Shown: positions 16,623-25,647, counted from the first letter of the stretch. The stretch is 64,000 nt of DNA from Vibrio celticus (GCF_024347335.1 NZ_AP025464.1:1240001-1304000); one strand, 5' to 3'. Translations and numbers: made by a program. Notes: generated by a model not told the origin, from the sequence alone.

Positions 16623-17231
16623 TTAGCTTTTCACACCACAACCTTTAATTACCAACTGTGTGATGAACTCAGCGGCATCTTCATAGTCTTTATCATCGAG
16701 CTGGTCTTTCTGCATTACGCTGCAAATCTGCCAACCAAAATCGGCGTAGGTTTGGGTGGCTGCCCAGATGGTGAACATGAGGTGGTGTGCAGGAACGTCA
16801 TCCATTAAGCCTTGCGCCGACCATGTCGAGAACTTATCAAGAATCATCTGGGATTGCTTATACAGCTCGTCACCAATCTCTTTCGGCAACACTTTCGCAC
16901 CCGACATCACTTCATTGGCAAATACTTTAGAGGCATGTGGATGGTCACGAGAAATGATCAGCTTGGTTTGAATATACTGAGACAAGGCTTCAACAGGATC
17001 GCTGAGTTCTTCAATCGGACGAGACGCTTCTAGTAAGGGCTGAGTGACGGTTTCAAGCACAGCGTTGTAGAGCTTATCTTTGGAGCTGAAATAGTAGAAT
17101 ACGTTGGGTTTGGGAATATCGGCCGCTTTTGCGATATCGGCCATTTTTGTTGCGGCATAACCATGAGTAGCGAATTGTTCACACGCGACTTCGATGATTA
17201 AATCTTGATTCTTTTGTCTGATCCTAGACAT
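16623..17231 (-). CDS. TetR family regulator with RutR/YcdC-type ligand domain
   Basis: A transcription factor of 202 residues. The N-terminal helix-turn-helix is clear (FATHGYAATKMADIAKAADI, then PNVFYYFSSKDKLYNAVL). The C-terminal domain resembles E. coli RutR, the uracil-responsive regulator of pyrimidine and purine genes: KLIISRDHPHASKVFANEVMSG and HLMFTIWAATQTYADFGWQI both align with it by eye. The start is the ATG at 17231, with AAAGGA about 7 bases upstream; a longer frame exists without support. It sits between purine and glyoxylate genes. A nucleobase ligand is inferred, and its operator was not identified. Confidence 0.88.
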   Translation of the reverse strand: MSRIRQKNQDLIIEVACEQFATHGYAATKMADIAKAADIPKPNVFYYFSSKDKLYNAVLETVTQPLLEASRPIEELSDPVEALSQYIQTKLIISRDHPHASKVFANEVMSGAKVLPKEIGDELYKQSQMILDKFSTWSAQGLMDDVPAHHLMFTIWAATQTYADFGWQICSVMQKDQLDDKDYEDAAEFITQLVIKGCGVKS

Positions 17232-17327
17232 ATTGCATCCTTTACAGCTCGTTACTGAAATCATAGTAATCAACGTGCTTCATTAGTCCAGAAGATAATC
17301 TCAGAACTCAAGGTCACCGCATTGATA

Positions 17328-17367
17328 ACAATAAAATGGCCGCTCTATTTGTTAAGAAGCGACCATT
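17328..17367 (-). terminator. Intrinsic terminator after the gcl-hyi-glxR-glycerate kinase operon
   Basis: On the minus strand AATGGTCGCT pairs with AGCGGCCATT (one G-T pair) over a 13-nt loop and runs into TTTTATT. It lies 28 bases past the glycerate kinase stop. Confidence 0.75.
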
Positions 17368-17394
17368 CCATACCGTGTTTATGAACTGTTCAAG

Positions 17395-18705
17395 TTAAAG
17401 AATCAATATTGCGCGGAAGTCATTCACATTTGTCAGCGTCGGCCCCGTGGTAAGAAGCACATCGACTTGCTTGAAGAAATCGTAGCTGTTGTTGGCATCG
17501 AGGTAGTCTTGCGCTTTAAGCGACAAGCTCGAACCTAGTTGCCATGTTTGTGGGGTAATCCACGCACCCGCATTGTCTTCCACGCCATCAATCCCGTCGG
17601 TATCGGCGGCCAATGCAAATATGTTGTCTTGGCCTTTAAGCTCATTATACAAGCTCAATAAGAACTCACAGTTACGCCCACCGCGACCATTGCCTTTAAC
17701 GGTTACTGTGGTTTCGCCACCGGAAAGTATCACGCAAGGCGTCGCAAATGGGTGCTTGTGATTGGCCACTTGCTTAGCCAACGCTGCGTGAACTTTCGCG
17801 ACATCTCGCGCTTCCCCCTCTATACAATCACTCAACACATAGGCGGGAATGCCTAAGCCTTCAGCCTCTGCAGCAGCGGATTCCAATGCTGACATCGGGG
17901 TGGCGATAATATGGTGTTCGGCGTTTTTCCAGCACTCATCATCCGGCTTTACCGTTTCTGACTCTGGGTTGTTCAACCATTCGAATGCCGAAGGTGGTGT
18001 TTCAATTCGATAGCGTTCTAAAATTGCCATCGCATCAAAACGCGTGGTGGTGTCGGGTACGGTTGGGCCCGATGCAATCACACTGATGTCATCGCCCGGC
18101 ACATCTGAAATCGCCAAAGAGACCACTCTTGCTGGGTAAGCAGCTTTCGCTAATCTCCCACCTTTGATCGAAGATAAATGCTTACGAACGCAGTTAATCT
18201 CATCAATAGCGGCGCCCGATTTAAGCAACGCTTTATTGATTTGTTGCTTCTCTGCCAAGCTGATGTCGCCACCGGGTAGACTTAGTAATGCAGAGCCGCC
18301 TCCAGACAGTAGGCAAATCACTGTGTCGTCGGCACTCAAGCCACTCACCAATTGCAGCATGCGCTGGCTCACTTCTAAGCCCATCGCATCTGGCACAGGA
18401 TGCGCTGCTTCAATCACTTCGATATGTTCGCAAGGGGCAGTGTGCTCATAACGAGTCACCACCAAGCCTTCAAGGTCACGCAGTGCAAGGTCTTGTTGTT
18501 TCTTTGCCTGCCAAACCTCTTCAAGTTCTGCTGCCATTGACGCGGCTGCTTTTCCTGCTCCTATAACGACAGTTCGCCCAGCTTGGTTAGCAGAGCGATA
18601 AAAAATGTCTTGAGGAAGAAAAGGTTCGATGTGATTTTTGGGTAGCGCCTGATTAACAGCACTTGAGAAAAGGGTTTGCAGAAACTGCTTAGCATCAATG
18701 TCCAT
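17395..18705 (-). CDS. Glycerate kinase, MOFRL/GckA-TtuD type
   Basis: Phosphorylates D-glycerate, normally to 2-phosphoglycerate in this family, closing the glyoxylate-to-glycolysis route. It has 436 residues, cytosolic. TVVIGAGKAAASMAAELE at the N-terminus, CLLSGGGSALLSLP, ISDVPGDDISVIASGPTVPD and the C-terminal MOFRL region (LSGGETTVTVKGNGRGGRN, then ALAADTDGIDG) are diagnostic and unlike the GarK/GlxK class. The frame extends 50 codons further upstream, but the ATG at 18705 has AAGGAG 6 bases before it and matches the family N-terminus. It is the last gene of the minus-strand glyoxylate operon, 237 bases after glxR. Confidence 0.92.
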   Translation of the reverse strand: MDIDAKQFLQTLFSSAVNQALPKNHIEPFLPQDIFYRSANQAGRTVVIGAGKAAASMAAELEEVWQAKKQQDLALRDLEGLVVTRYEHTAPCEHIEVIEAAHPVPDAMGLEVSQRMLQLVSGLSADDTVICLLSGGGSALLSLPGGDISLAEKQQINKALLKSGAAIDEINCVRKHLSSIKGGRLAKAAYPARVVSLAISDVPGDDISVIASGPTVPDTTTRFDAMAILERYRIETPPSAFEWLNNPESETVKPDDECWKNAEHHIIATPMSALESAAAEAEGLGIPAYVLSDCIEGEARDVAKVHAALAKQVANHKHPFATPCVILSGGETTVTVKGNGRGGRNCEFLLSLYNELKGQDNIFALAADTDGIDGVEDNAGAWITPQTWQLGSSLSLKAQDYLDANNSYDFFKQVDVLLTTGPTLTNVNDFRAILIL

Positions 18706-18942
18706 CAGCCACTCCTTAGTTGACGGAGAAAAAAGAATCCCGATACAAGGCCAAAGGGTGCCTGCTAAGATCAAGTTGGAAAGGAACAACTTCAACCTCT
18801 GCCTCGTATCAGGAACGCGTATAAAAGGAGACGAAACTACGCGATTTATAAACAAACTGTTGGGCTACGAATCGATAGCAGCCCTAATTAACGGATAATC
18901 GGTTGATTGATTAACCACTAAACGGATAAACCGTTAACTAGA

Positions 18943-19839
18943 TTAACGAATCGAGTGGTCAGAGCGTTTCTCTATCGCTTGGATAAGCGCAGAGTGGTCC
19001 CAACCTTCGCCGCCCATTTCGGCACACTCGCCAAACAACTCCTGAGCATTAGCCGTATTCGGCAGTGCAACACCTAACTCTTGTGCGCCCGTTAGTGCTA
19101 AGTTCAGATCTTTTTGGTGAAGCGAGATTCTAAAGCCAGGGTCAAAGGTGCCTTCAACCATACGCTCACCGTGCACTTCCAATATCTTAGAGTTAGCAAA
19201 ACCGCCTAGTAGCGCCTGACGAACTCGTGCTGGATCGGCACCGGCTTTTGAAGCAAAAACTAACGCTTCAGACACGGCTTCGATATTCAGAGCAACGATG
19301 ATCTGGTTAGCCACTTTACACGTTTGACCTGCACCGTTATCACCCACCAGCGTGATGTTCTTACCCATGATTTCAAATAGCGGACGGGCTTTATCAAAGG
19401 CGTCTTGCTCACCGCCCACCATGATAGTCAGCGCTGCATTGATAGCGCCCACTTCACCACCTGAAACCGGAGCATCAAGGTATGAAGCGCCGCCTTCGTT
19501 GATTCGCGCTGCAATGGCTTTGGTCGCGATTGGTGAGATAGAACTCATATCGATAACCAGTTTTCCAGTTGCGCCGCCCGCCGTTAAGCCTTTCTCAACG
19601 CCGCTGTCACCAAACAGGACATCTTCGACTTGAGGGGTATTCGGCACCATTAGGATAATGATATCTGCTGCTTCAGCCGCTTCCGCTGGTGAGTGGCAGA
19701 CCGTTGCACCCGCTGCCACAAGGTCGGCAGGCGCTGCATTAAAGTGGTCCGACAGAATCAAATCGTGACCTGCTTTTTGAAGGTTACTCGCCATAGGTTT
19801 ACCCATGATGCCAGTTCCGATAAATGCAATTTTAGACAT
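18943..19839 (-). CDS. glxR: 2-hydroxy-3-oxopropionate (tartronate semialdehyde) reductase
   Basis: Reduces tartronate semialdehyde to D-glycerate with NAD(P)H. The product has 298 residues and belongs to the beta-hydroxyacid dehydrogenase family. The Rossmann motif FIGTGIMGKPMASNL opens the protein. The substrate signature DAPVSGGEVGA and the catalytic-lysine segment GAGQTCKVANQIIVALNI follow. AAGGAG precedes the ATG. It is 37 bases downstream of hyi, so its substrate is made by the adjacent gcl/hyi enzymes. GarR and GlxR cannot be told apart by sequence alone; the gcl-hyi context favours GlxR. Confidence 0.94.
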   Translation of the reverse strand: MSKIAFIGTGIMGKPMASNLQKAGHDLILSDHFNAAPADLVAAGATVCHSPAEAAEAADIIILMVPNTPQVEDVLFGDSGVEKGLTAGGATGKLVIDMSSISPIATKAIAARINEGGASYLDAPVSGGEVGAINAALTIMVGGEQDAFDKARPLFEIMGKNITLVGDNGAGQTCKVANQIIVALNIEAVSEALVFASKAGADPARVRQALLGGFANSKILEVHGERMVEGTFDPGFRISLHQKDLNLALTGAQELGVALPNTANAQELFGECAEMGGEGWDHSALIQAIEKRSDHSIR

Positions 19840-19876
19840 GTTGTTCTCCTTAACGTTTGAAGGTTACCAGACGCAA

Positions 19877-20653
19877 TTAACGGTACTGGTGCAGCCAACC
19901 AAGGCCTTCTGTCGTTGTTGTTTTCGGCTTATATTCGCAGCCAACCCAACCTTGATAGCCAAGTTCATCAAGATAATTGAGCACGAATGGGTAATTGATT
20001 TCGCCAGTACCCGGTTCGTGTCGGCCTGGATTATCCGCCAGTTGCACGTGTGCGATTTGGCCAATGTTCTGCTGCATGGTCGGCGTAAGATCGCCTTCCA
20101 TAATTTGCATGTGATAAATATCGTATTGGATAGAAAGGTTATCGCTCCCAACCTCTTTGATGATCGCTTTGGCTTGCTCTGTGGTGTTTAAGAAGAAGCC
20201 CGGAATATCACGGGTATTGATCGCCTCTATCACTAGGCTGATGCCTTCTGCTGCTAGCGCGTTCGCCGCGTAATGCAGGTTAATCACAAACGCCGAGTGC
20301 GCATCTTGTTGGGTAACACCTTGCGGAACAATCCCGGCCAAGCAATTCACTTGAGTACAACCGAGCGCTTTTGCGTAAGCGATGGCTTTAGGTACACCCG
20401 CTTGAAACTCTTCTACTCGTGCAGGGTCGACCGCGATACCACGGTCGCCAGCGTCCCAATCACCCGCGGGCAGGTTAAATAGCACTTGCTCTAGGTTATT
20501 AGCATCGAGCTTGGCTTTGATTGCCTGAGCATCAAAGGCGTAAGGGAAAAGGTATTCCACACCTTGAAAGCCCGCTTCTGCGGCGGCTTCAAAGCGGTCC
20601 ATAAAATCAACTTCCGTGAATAACATTGACAAGTTTGCTGCAAATTTTGCCAT
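19877..20653 (-). CDS. hyi: Hydroxypyruvate isomerase
   Basis: Interconverts hydroxypyruvate and tartronate semialdehyde. It has 258 residues with an AP-endonuclease/xylose-isomerase TIM-barrel fold. Characteristic segments are FAANLSMLFTEVDF, GFQGVEYLFPY, EAINTRDIPGFFL, IQYDIYHMQIMEGDL and GEINYPFVL; these supply the Glu/Asp/His metal ligands. AAGGAC lies before the ATG. It sits between gcl and glxR, the order known from glyoxylate operons in other proteobacteria. Confidence 0.95.
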   Translation of the reverse strand: MAKFAANLSMLFTEVDFMDRFEAAAEAGFQGVEYLFPYAFDAQAIKAKLDANNLEQVLFNLPAGDWDAGDRGIAVDPARVEEFQAGVPKAIAYAKALGCTQVNCLAGIVPQGVTQQDAHSAFVINLHYAANALAAEGISLVIEAINTRDIPGFFLNTTEQAKAIIKEVGSDNLSIQYDIYHMQIMEGDLTPTMQQNIGQIAHVQLADNPGRHEPGTGEINYPFVLNYLDELGYQGWVGCEYKPKTTTTEGLGWLHQYR

Positions 20654-20770
20654 GACTCTGTCCTTATTCTTTATTTTTGAAAATCTGGTTATTTGTAGTA
20701 GAGCCTCGCTCTATTGGAGGCTTTTCCGTAGAGCTAAACCTCAACTCTACGGATACACATGACTTAATGA

Positions 20771-22543
20771 TTACTTGTACGCTAGCGCCGTTGGGGCATC
20801 GCCACGGCTTTCAGCAAGTGGCTCAAATTCGTTAATAGCGTTGATCTCAACGCCCATCGCTATGTTGGTTACTCGCTCAAGAATCAGCTCAACAACAACA
20901 GGTACTTTATGCTTGTTCATCAGCTCTTTTGCTTGCTCAAACGCAGCGGCAATTTGCTCTGGTTCACGAACTCGAATCGCCTTACAGCCTAGGCCTTCAA
21001 CAACGGCAACATGATCAACACCGTAGCCTTCAAGCTCTGGCGCGTTCTGGTTATCGAACGCTAGTTGTACACAATAGTCGATATCAAATTGGCGCTGTGC
21101 TTGGCGAATCAATCCTAAGTACGAGTTGTTCACCAACACATGAATGTATGGCAGGTTGAATTGAGCACCTACCGCCAGTTCTTCGATCATAAATTGGAAA
21201 TCGTAGTCACCAGAGATAGCAACGATATCGCGATCTGGATCGGCCGCTCGTACACCCAATGCGGCGGGTGTTGTCCAACCCAATGGGCCAGCCTGACCAC
21301 AGTTGATCCAGTTACGCGGCTTATAAACATGCAGGAACTGGGCGGCAGCAATTTGCGACAAACCAATCGTGCTCACATAACAAGTGTCACGACCAAATGC
21401 CTTGTTCATCTCTTCATAAACACGCATCGGTTTCATTGGCGCTTCATCGAAATTGGTTTTACGCAGCATGGTCGATTTGCGTTCCTGACACTCACTTGCC
21501 CAAGCATTTCGGTTTGGCAGCTTGCCAGCGTCACGCCACTCTTGCGCCACTTCAACCATCAGCTCTAGCGCTGCTTTCGCATCAGAGACAATACCTAAAT
21601 CTGGACAGAACACGCGGCCGATTTGGGTCGGTTCAATATCAACGTGAACAAACTTACGACCTTCGGTGTAAACATCCACAGAGCCAGTGTGACGGTTTGC
21701 CCAGCGGTTACCGACACCAAACACAAAATCAGAGTTGAGCATGGTTTCGTTACCGTAACGGTGAGACGTTTGTAGCCCCACCATACCTGCCATTAAGTCA
21801 TGATCATCTGGGATAGAGCCCCAGCCCATTAAGGTTGGGATCACTGGCACACCGGTGATTTCGGCGAACTGTTGTAACAATTCAGATGCGCCAGCATTAA
21901 TCACGCCACCACCCGATACAATCAGCGGCTTTTCCGATTGAGACATCATGGTTAATGCTTTCTCAACCTGCGCGCGGGTTGCTTGTGGTTTGTAAGGTTC
22001 TAGCGGTTCATAGGTATCGATATCAAATTCAATTTCAGCCAGCTGAACATCAATCGGTAGATCAATCAGGATTGGACCCGGGCGACCCGAACGCATCAAA
22101 TGAAAGGCTTTTTGGAATGCGCGTGGCACTTGTGCAGGTTCCAGCACCGTGGTTGCCCACTTAGTCACTGGTTTAGCGATAGATTCAATGTCGACCGCTT
22201 GGAAATCTTCTTTATGAAGACGAGCACGTGGCGCTTGGCCGGTAATGCATAGAATTGGAATCGAATCTGCAGTCGCAGAATAAAGACCCGTGATCATGTC
22301 CGTTCCCGCAGGACCAGAAGTACCAATACACACACCTATATTGCCTTGATTAGTGCGCGTGTACCCTTCAGCCATATGGGATGCACCCTCTACGTGACGA
22401 GCTAAGACGTGGTCGATTCCTCCGAGCTTTTTCATAGCCGCATACATAGGATTAATTGCTGCGCCGGGAACACCAAATGCGATGTCTACACCTTCACGTT
22501 TAAGCACCTCTACCGCTGCTTCAATCGCTTTCATAATTGCCAT
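20771..22543 (-). CDS. gcl: Glyoxylate carboligase (tartronate-semialdehyde synthase)
   Basis: Condenses two glyoxylates to tartronate semialdehyde and CO2 using thiamine diphosphate. It has 590 residues. The N-terminal PYR domain has LARHVEGASHMAEGYTR. Valine occupies position 51 where most ThDP enzymes have the activating glutamate, which is the hallmark of glyoxylate carboligase. The C-terminal ThDP motif begins at ISGDYDFQFMIEEL and ends near NNSYLGL. GGAGG lies 5 bases before the ATG. A TTGTATACAA operator sits 18 bases upstream of the start, placed to block initiation. It is the first gene of the operon and is transcribed away from aceB. Confidence 0.96.
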   Translation of the reverse strand: MAIMKAIEAAVEVLKREGVDIAFGVPGAAINPMYAAMKKLGGIDHVLARHVEGASHMAEGYTRTNQGNIGVCIGTSGPAGTDMITGLYSATADSIPILCITGQAPRARLHKEDFQAVDIESIAKPVTKWATTVLEPAQVPRAFQKAFHLMRSGRPGPILIDLPIDVQLAEIEFDIDTYEPLEPYKPQATRAQVEKALTMMSQSEKPLIVSGGGVINAGASELLQQFAEITGVPVIPTLMGWGSIPDDHDLMAGMVGLQTSHRYGNETMLNSDFVFGVGNRWANRHTGSVDVYTEGRKFVHVDIEPTQIGRVFCPDLGIVSDAKAALELMVEVAQEWRDAGKLPNRNAWASECQERKSTMLRKTNFDEAPMKPMRVYEEMNKAFGRDTCYVSTIGLSQIAAAQFLHVYKPRNWINCGQAGPLGWTTPAALGVRAADPDRDIVAISGDYDFQFMIEELAVGAQFNLPYIHVLVNNSYLGLIRQAQRQFDIDYCVQLAFDNQNAPELEGYGVDHVAVVEGLGCKAIRVREPEQIAAAFEQAKELMNKHKVPVVVELILERVTNIAMGVEINAINEFEPLAESRGDAPTALAYK

Positions 22544-22560
22544 TCGAACCTCCAGTTCAG

Positions 22561-22572
22561 ATTGTATACAAT
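22561..22572. promoter_or_regulatory. TTGTATACAA operator, gcl side
   Basis: A perfect 12-base palindrome, ATTGTATACAAT, 18 bases upstream of the gcl ATG and identical to the site at 9384. Confidence 0.75.
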
Positions 22573-22811
22573 TAAACTAACTTTTGTGTACTATGAACCA
22601 TCCTCGCCATTTATCAACCCCAAAATGAAACAATTTAGTTACATACCGCTGCCATTCTGAGTAAGCACCCACCCTTAAAAGCTTACAATTCATTGCTTTA
22701 CATAAAATATCTTTACGTGAAAATAAATCACAAAAAGATCAAATGATAAATAAATGTTAAACACCCTTTGCTTGTTTACAATTTATGCAATATAAATATC
22801 CTTAAAAAGAG

Positions 22812-22829
22812 CATTTTGTATACAAAATG
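22812..22829. promoter_or_regulatory. TTGTATACAA operator, aceB side
   Basis: A perfect 18-base palindrome, CATTTTGTATACAAAATG, ending 27 bases before the aceB start. It is the longest of the four sites. Confidence 0.78.
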
Positions 22830-22856
22830 ACATCGTATTGTTCAAAGGAGACAACA

Positions 22857-24482
22857 ATGATGAATGACGTAAAAGAGAGAGAAGAAGTACAGTGTATGCA
22901 GGTACTCGGGAATATGGACAACTCCGAGTACAAAGAGATCTTGTCTAAAGATGCATTAAAATTCTTAGAAGCTCTCGTCAATAAGTTTGGAGATCGCCGT
23001 CATGCCCTGCTAAGTGACCGCGACACAAAACAAGCTCAGTATGACGAGGGAGAGCTACCCAATTTCAGAAAAGACACCATTTCCATTCGTCAGAATAAAG
23101 AGTGGAAGGTGGCAACGCCTCCACCAGAACTGCTTGATCGCCGCGTAGAGATCACCGGGCCTATCGAAAGAAAGATGGTGATCAACGCGCTAAACTCAGG
23201 CGCGAAAGTCTTCATGTGCTGCTTTGAAGATGCGTCTTCTCCTACTTGGGCCAATATGGTCGAAGGGCAAATCAACCTAAGAGATGCCAACCTTGGCACC
23301 ATTAGTTACTTCGATGAAAAGAAGCAGAAGCGTTACCAATTAAACGACGATCCTGCACTGCTTATCGCACGCCCACGAGGGATCCACCTTCCTGAGCAAT
23401 CCATCCAATTCAACAATCAGCCTATCGGCGGTTGCTTGATGGACTTCGCCTTGTACTTTTTCCACAACTATCAATCACGTGCACAACAAGGTTTAGGGGT
23501 TTACTACTACATTCCAAAACTTGAAAGCATGGAAGAAGCACAATGGTGGGACGATATTTTCAGCTTCACCGAAAACTATTTCCAAGTACCCAAAAGCACC
23601 ATTCGCGCGACAGTATTGATCGAAACGCTACCAGCCGTGTTCCAGATGGAAGAGATCTTGTACGCAATGCGTGATCATATCGTGGCGATGAACTGTGGTC
23701 GTTGGGATTACATCTTCAGCTACATCAAAACGCTGAAGAACCATAAAGACCGCATCCTGCCTGACCGCCATGGGATCGGTATGGATCAAGAGTTCCTAAA
23801 TGCCTACAGCCAGTTGTTAGTGCGTACTTGTCATGCTCGTGGCGCACTGGCGATGGGTGGTATGTCAGCCTTTATTCCAGCGAAAGACCCGCAAGAAATG
23901 GCGCGAGTGACGGCCAAAGTCATTGAAGACAAACAGAGAGAATCTCAAAACGGACACGATGGCACTTGGGTCGCACACCCGGCACTGGTTGATTTAGCGA
24001 TGTCGATCTTCGATAAGCACCTCGATGGCAAAGTAAACCAAATGGATTTCCAAAGCCCAGAACATGTGATCAACGCCGACACTCTACTCAAGCCTTGTGA
24101 GGGCAGTCGCGACGAAGCAGGAGTACGTAAAAATATACGCATCGCGCTGTATTACATCGAAGCTTGGATCCAAGGCTACGGTTGTGTACCTATCTACGGC
24201 CTTATGGAAGATGCGGCGACCGCAGAGATCTCGAGAGCCAATATCTGGCAGTGGATCCACCACGGGGTAACGCTCGATGATGGCCAAACCTTTACCAAAT
24301 CACTATTCCACTCTTGGCTTTACCAAGAGCTAGACACCATAAAACATGAAGTCGGAGACTCGCGCTATGCAGCAGGTCGATTTGAAGAGACAGCTGATCT
24401 TTTCTATCAACTTTCTACAGCCGAAGAGTTCGCCGCCTTCCTAACTTTACCCAGCTATGGGCTGTTACAAGAGTCCAGTTAG
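22857..24482 (+). CDS. aceB: Malate synthase A
   Basis: Joins glyoxylate and acetyl-CoA to malate, the second outlet for purine-derived glyoxylate. It has 541 residues, the usual length of the A isoform. Recognised segments are RRVEITGPIERKMVINALNSGAK (split across about residues 95-117), FEDASSPTW, the catalytic-base region FIPAKDP and CVPIYGLMEDAATAEISR. The ATG at 22857 has AAGGAG 6 bases upstream; an earlier in-frame ATG at 22827 lies inside the operator and lacks a ribosome site. No isocitrate lyase gene is adjacent, so the context is glyoxylate assimilation and not the acetate shunt. Confidence 0.94.
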   Translation: MMNDVKEREEVQCMQVLGNMDNSEYKEILSKDALKFLEALVNKFGDRRHALLSDRDTKQAQYDEGELPNFRKDTISIRQNKEWKVATPPPELLDRRVEITGPIERKMVINALNSGAKVFMCCFEDASSPTWANMVEGQINLRDANLGTISYFDEKKQKRYQLNDDPALLIARPRGIHLPEQSIQFNNQPIGGCLMDFALYFFHNYQSRAQQGLGVYYYIPKLESMEEAQWWDDIFSFTENYFQVPKSTIRATVLIETLPAVFQMEEILYAMRDHIVAMNCGRWDYIFSYIKTLKNHKDRILPDRHGIGMDQEFLNAYSQLLVRTCHARGALAMGGMSAFIPAKDPQEMARVTAKVIEDKQRESQNGHDGTWVAHPALVDLAMSIFDKHLDGKVNQMDFQSPEHVINADTLLKPCEGSRDEAGVRKNIRIALYYIEAWIQGYGCVPIYGLMEDAATAEISRANIWQWIHHGVTLDDGQTFTKSLFHSWLYQELDTIKHEVGDSRYAAGRFEETADLFYQLSTAEEFAAFLTLPSYGLLQESS

Positions 24483-24584
24483 GACTCTTGTACCGAACTG
24501 AATCAGTCAATGATGCTCACCAACAAGAGTCATGATTGGCTGACTTAGCTTGGTACACGGCCCCTTGAAAAACTAGGAGATAAC

Positions 24585-25025
24585 ATGGGAAGTTTGACTC
24601 TACAACAAGCGTTAACCATCATTGATGGCACCTTACAAGCAGGAAACAAGATCCACACTGAGCCTTTGACGGTCGCCGTCTTAGACAGCGGTGGCAAGCT
24701 GATTTCTTTGCAACGTCAAGACGGCTCTAGCATGATGCGACCAGATATCGCGATCGCTAAAGCGTGGGGAGCACTCGCACTGGGTTGTTCCTCTAGAAAA
24801 CTCGCCCAAGATGCTGACAACCGTCCAGCATTCATCTCCGCCGTAAACGTGCTGGCACACGGAAACATGGTACCAGTTCCAGGGGGGCTACTGATTCGAG
24901 ATAAGGATAAAACGGTACTTGGTGCAATTGGGGTCAGCGGTGATATCTCAGACATCGACGAAAGCTGCGCCATCAACGGCATTGGCTGCGCAGAACTCTT
25001 TAGTGACGAGATGCTCCAAGCTTAA
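24585..25025 (+). CDS. GlcG/HbpS family heme-binding-like protein
   Basis: A small protein of 146 residues with the GlcG fold. TVAVLDSGGKLISLQRQDG, the AIAKAWGALALG helix, VPVPGGLLIRD and GAIGVSG are the family hallmarks. Members occur in glycolate and glyoxylate operons and as extracellular heme-binding HbpS; the biochemical role of GlcG is unsettled. No signal peptide is visible, so a cytosolic location is likely. AGGAG is well placed. The gene follows aceB by 102 bases in the same direction and ends at a strong terminator, so the two probably form one transcript. Confidence 0.85.
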   Translation: MGSLTLQQALTIIDGTLQAGNKIHTEPLTVAVLDSGGKLISLQRQDGSSMMRPDIAIAKAWGALALGCSSRKLAQDADNRPAFISAVNVLAHGNMVPVPGGLLIRDKDKTVLGAIGVSGDISDIDESCAINGIGCAELFSDEMLQA

Positions 25026-25065
25026 CTCGTCAATTCGCTGTACTTGAAGTTCTTAAACAAGAACA

Positions 25066-25099
25066 AAAAAACCGAAGCGATTAGGCTTCGGTTTTTTAT
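25066..25099 (+). terminator. Bidirectional intrinsic terminator between glcG-like gene and marR
   Basis: A 13-base arm AAAAAACCGAAGC pairs with GCTTCGGTTTTTT over a 6-nt loop. It serves convergent genes on both strands. Confidence 0.9.
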
Positions 25100-25124
25100 T
25101 GAATCTAAAGGAAGATCAGCAAGA

Positions 25125-25607
25125 CTACTCGTACGCACTCAACCATGTTTTCAGAAGTTGGTTGGTGTTCTTCTTCTGACTCGCAGACAATGATTTAACC
25201 AGTTTTTTCTGCGTTTCGACATGCTCTGTCATCATTTGGTCAATCAGAATAAGACCATCTTTGGTTAGCTGAACACTCACGCTACGTCTATCTTCTTTGC
25301 TGTGTTCACGGCTGATCAGCCCTTTGGCTTCTAGCTTATCAAGGCGATTGGTCATCGCACCAGATGTCAGCATCATCGACCCAATCAGTTCTGATGGCGT
25401 CAGTCGGTAAGGCTTTCCAGAACGTCGCAACGTCGCCAGCACATCAAACTCACCCAGCTTCATGTCGTACTTTTTATGAAGCTCGGCAACTTGCGTCTCC
25501 ATATACTTGGCAATACGCATAATCCGACCCATCATTGCCATAGGCTCAGTTTCTAGTTCGGGCTTTTCCTTTGCCCATTGCTCTACTACGCGGTCGATAG
25601 CATCCAT
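25125..25607 (-). CDS. MarR family transcriptional regulator
   Basis: A winged-helix repressor of 160 residues. The DNA-binding region LTPSELIGSMMLTSGAMTNRLDKLE and the wing LISREHSKEDRRSVSVQLT are clear. Long N- and C-terminal helices fit the MarR dimer. The ATG at 25607 is used; a TTG two codons upstream with GGAG 5 bases before it is a real alternative. It is transcribed away from an EamA exporter, and two copies of a matching inverted-repeat operator lie in the 123-base gap. It most likely represses both genes and responds to a substrate of the exporter (inference). Confidence 0.9.
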   Translation of the reverse strand: MDAIDRVVEQWAKEKPELETEPMAMMGRIMRIAKYMETQVAELHKKYDMKLGEFDVLATLRRSGKPYRLTPSELIGSMMLTSGAMTNRLDKLEAKGLISREHSKEDRRSVSVQLTKDGLILIDQMMTEHVETQKKLVKSLSASQKKNTNQLLKTWLSAYE

Positions 25608-25647
25608 TTGCAATCTCGCTCCGTTGTTAGTCTGATTACTTCAAACT

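Larger units (their letters stand above)
22544..22856. promoter_or_regulatory. Divergent gcl/aceB promoter region
   Basis: A 313-base AT-rich interval with no gene. It contains one GTATAC palindrome beside each start codon (22561 and 22812). Confidence 0.75.

Noticed and set aside
18706..18855. 50-codon N-terminal extension of glycerate kinase
   Set aside because: The ATG at 18705 has a strong AAGGAG site and matches the family start. The extension is unlike any glycerate kinase.
22712..22733. CRP-like GTGA...TCAC between gcl and aceB
   Set aside because: The spacer is seven bases, not six, so it does not fit the CRP site.
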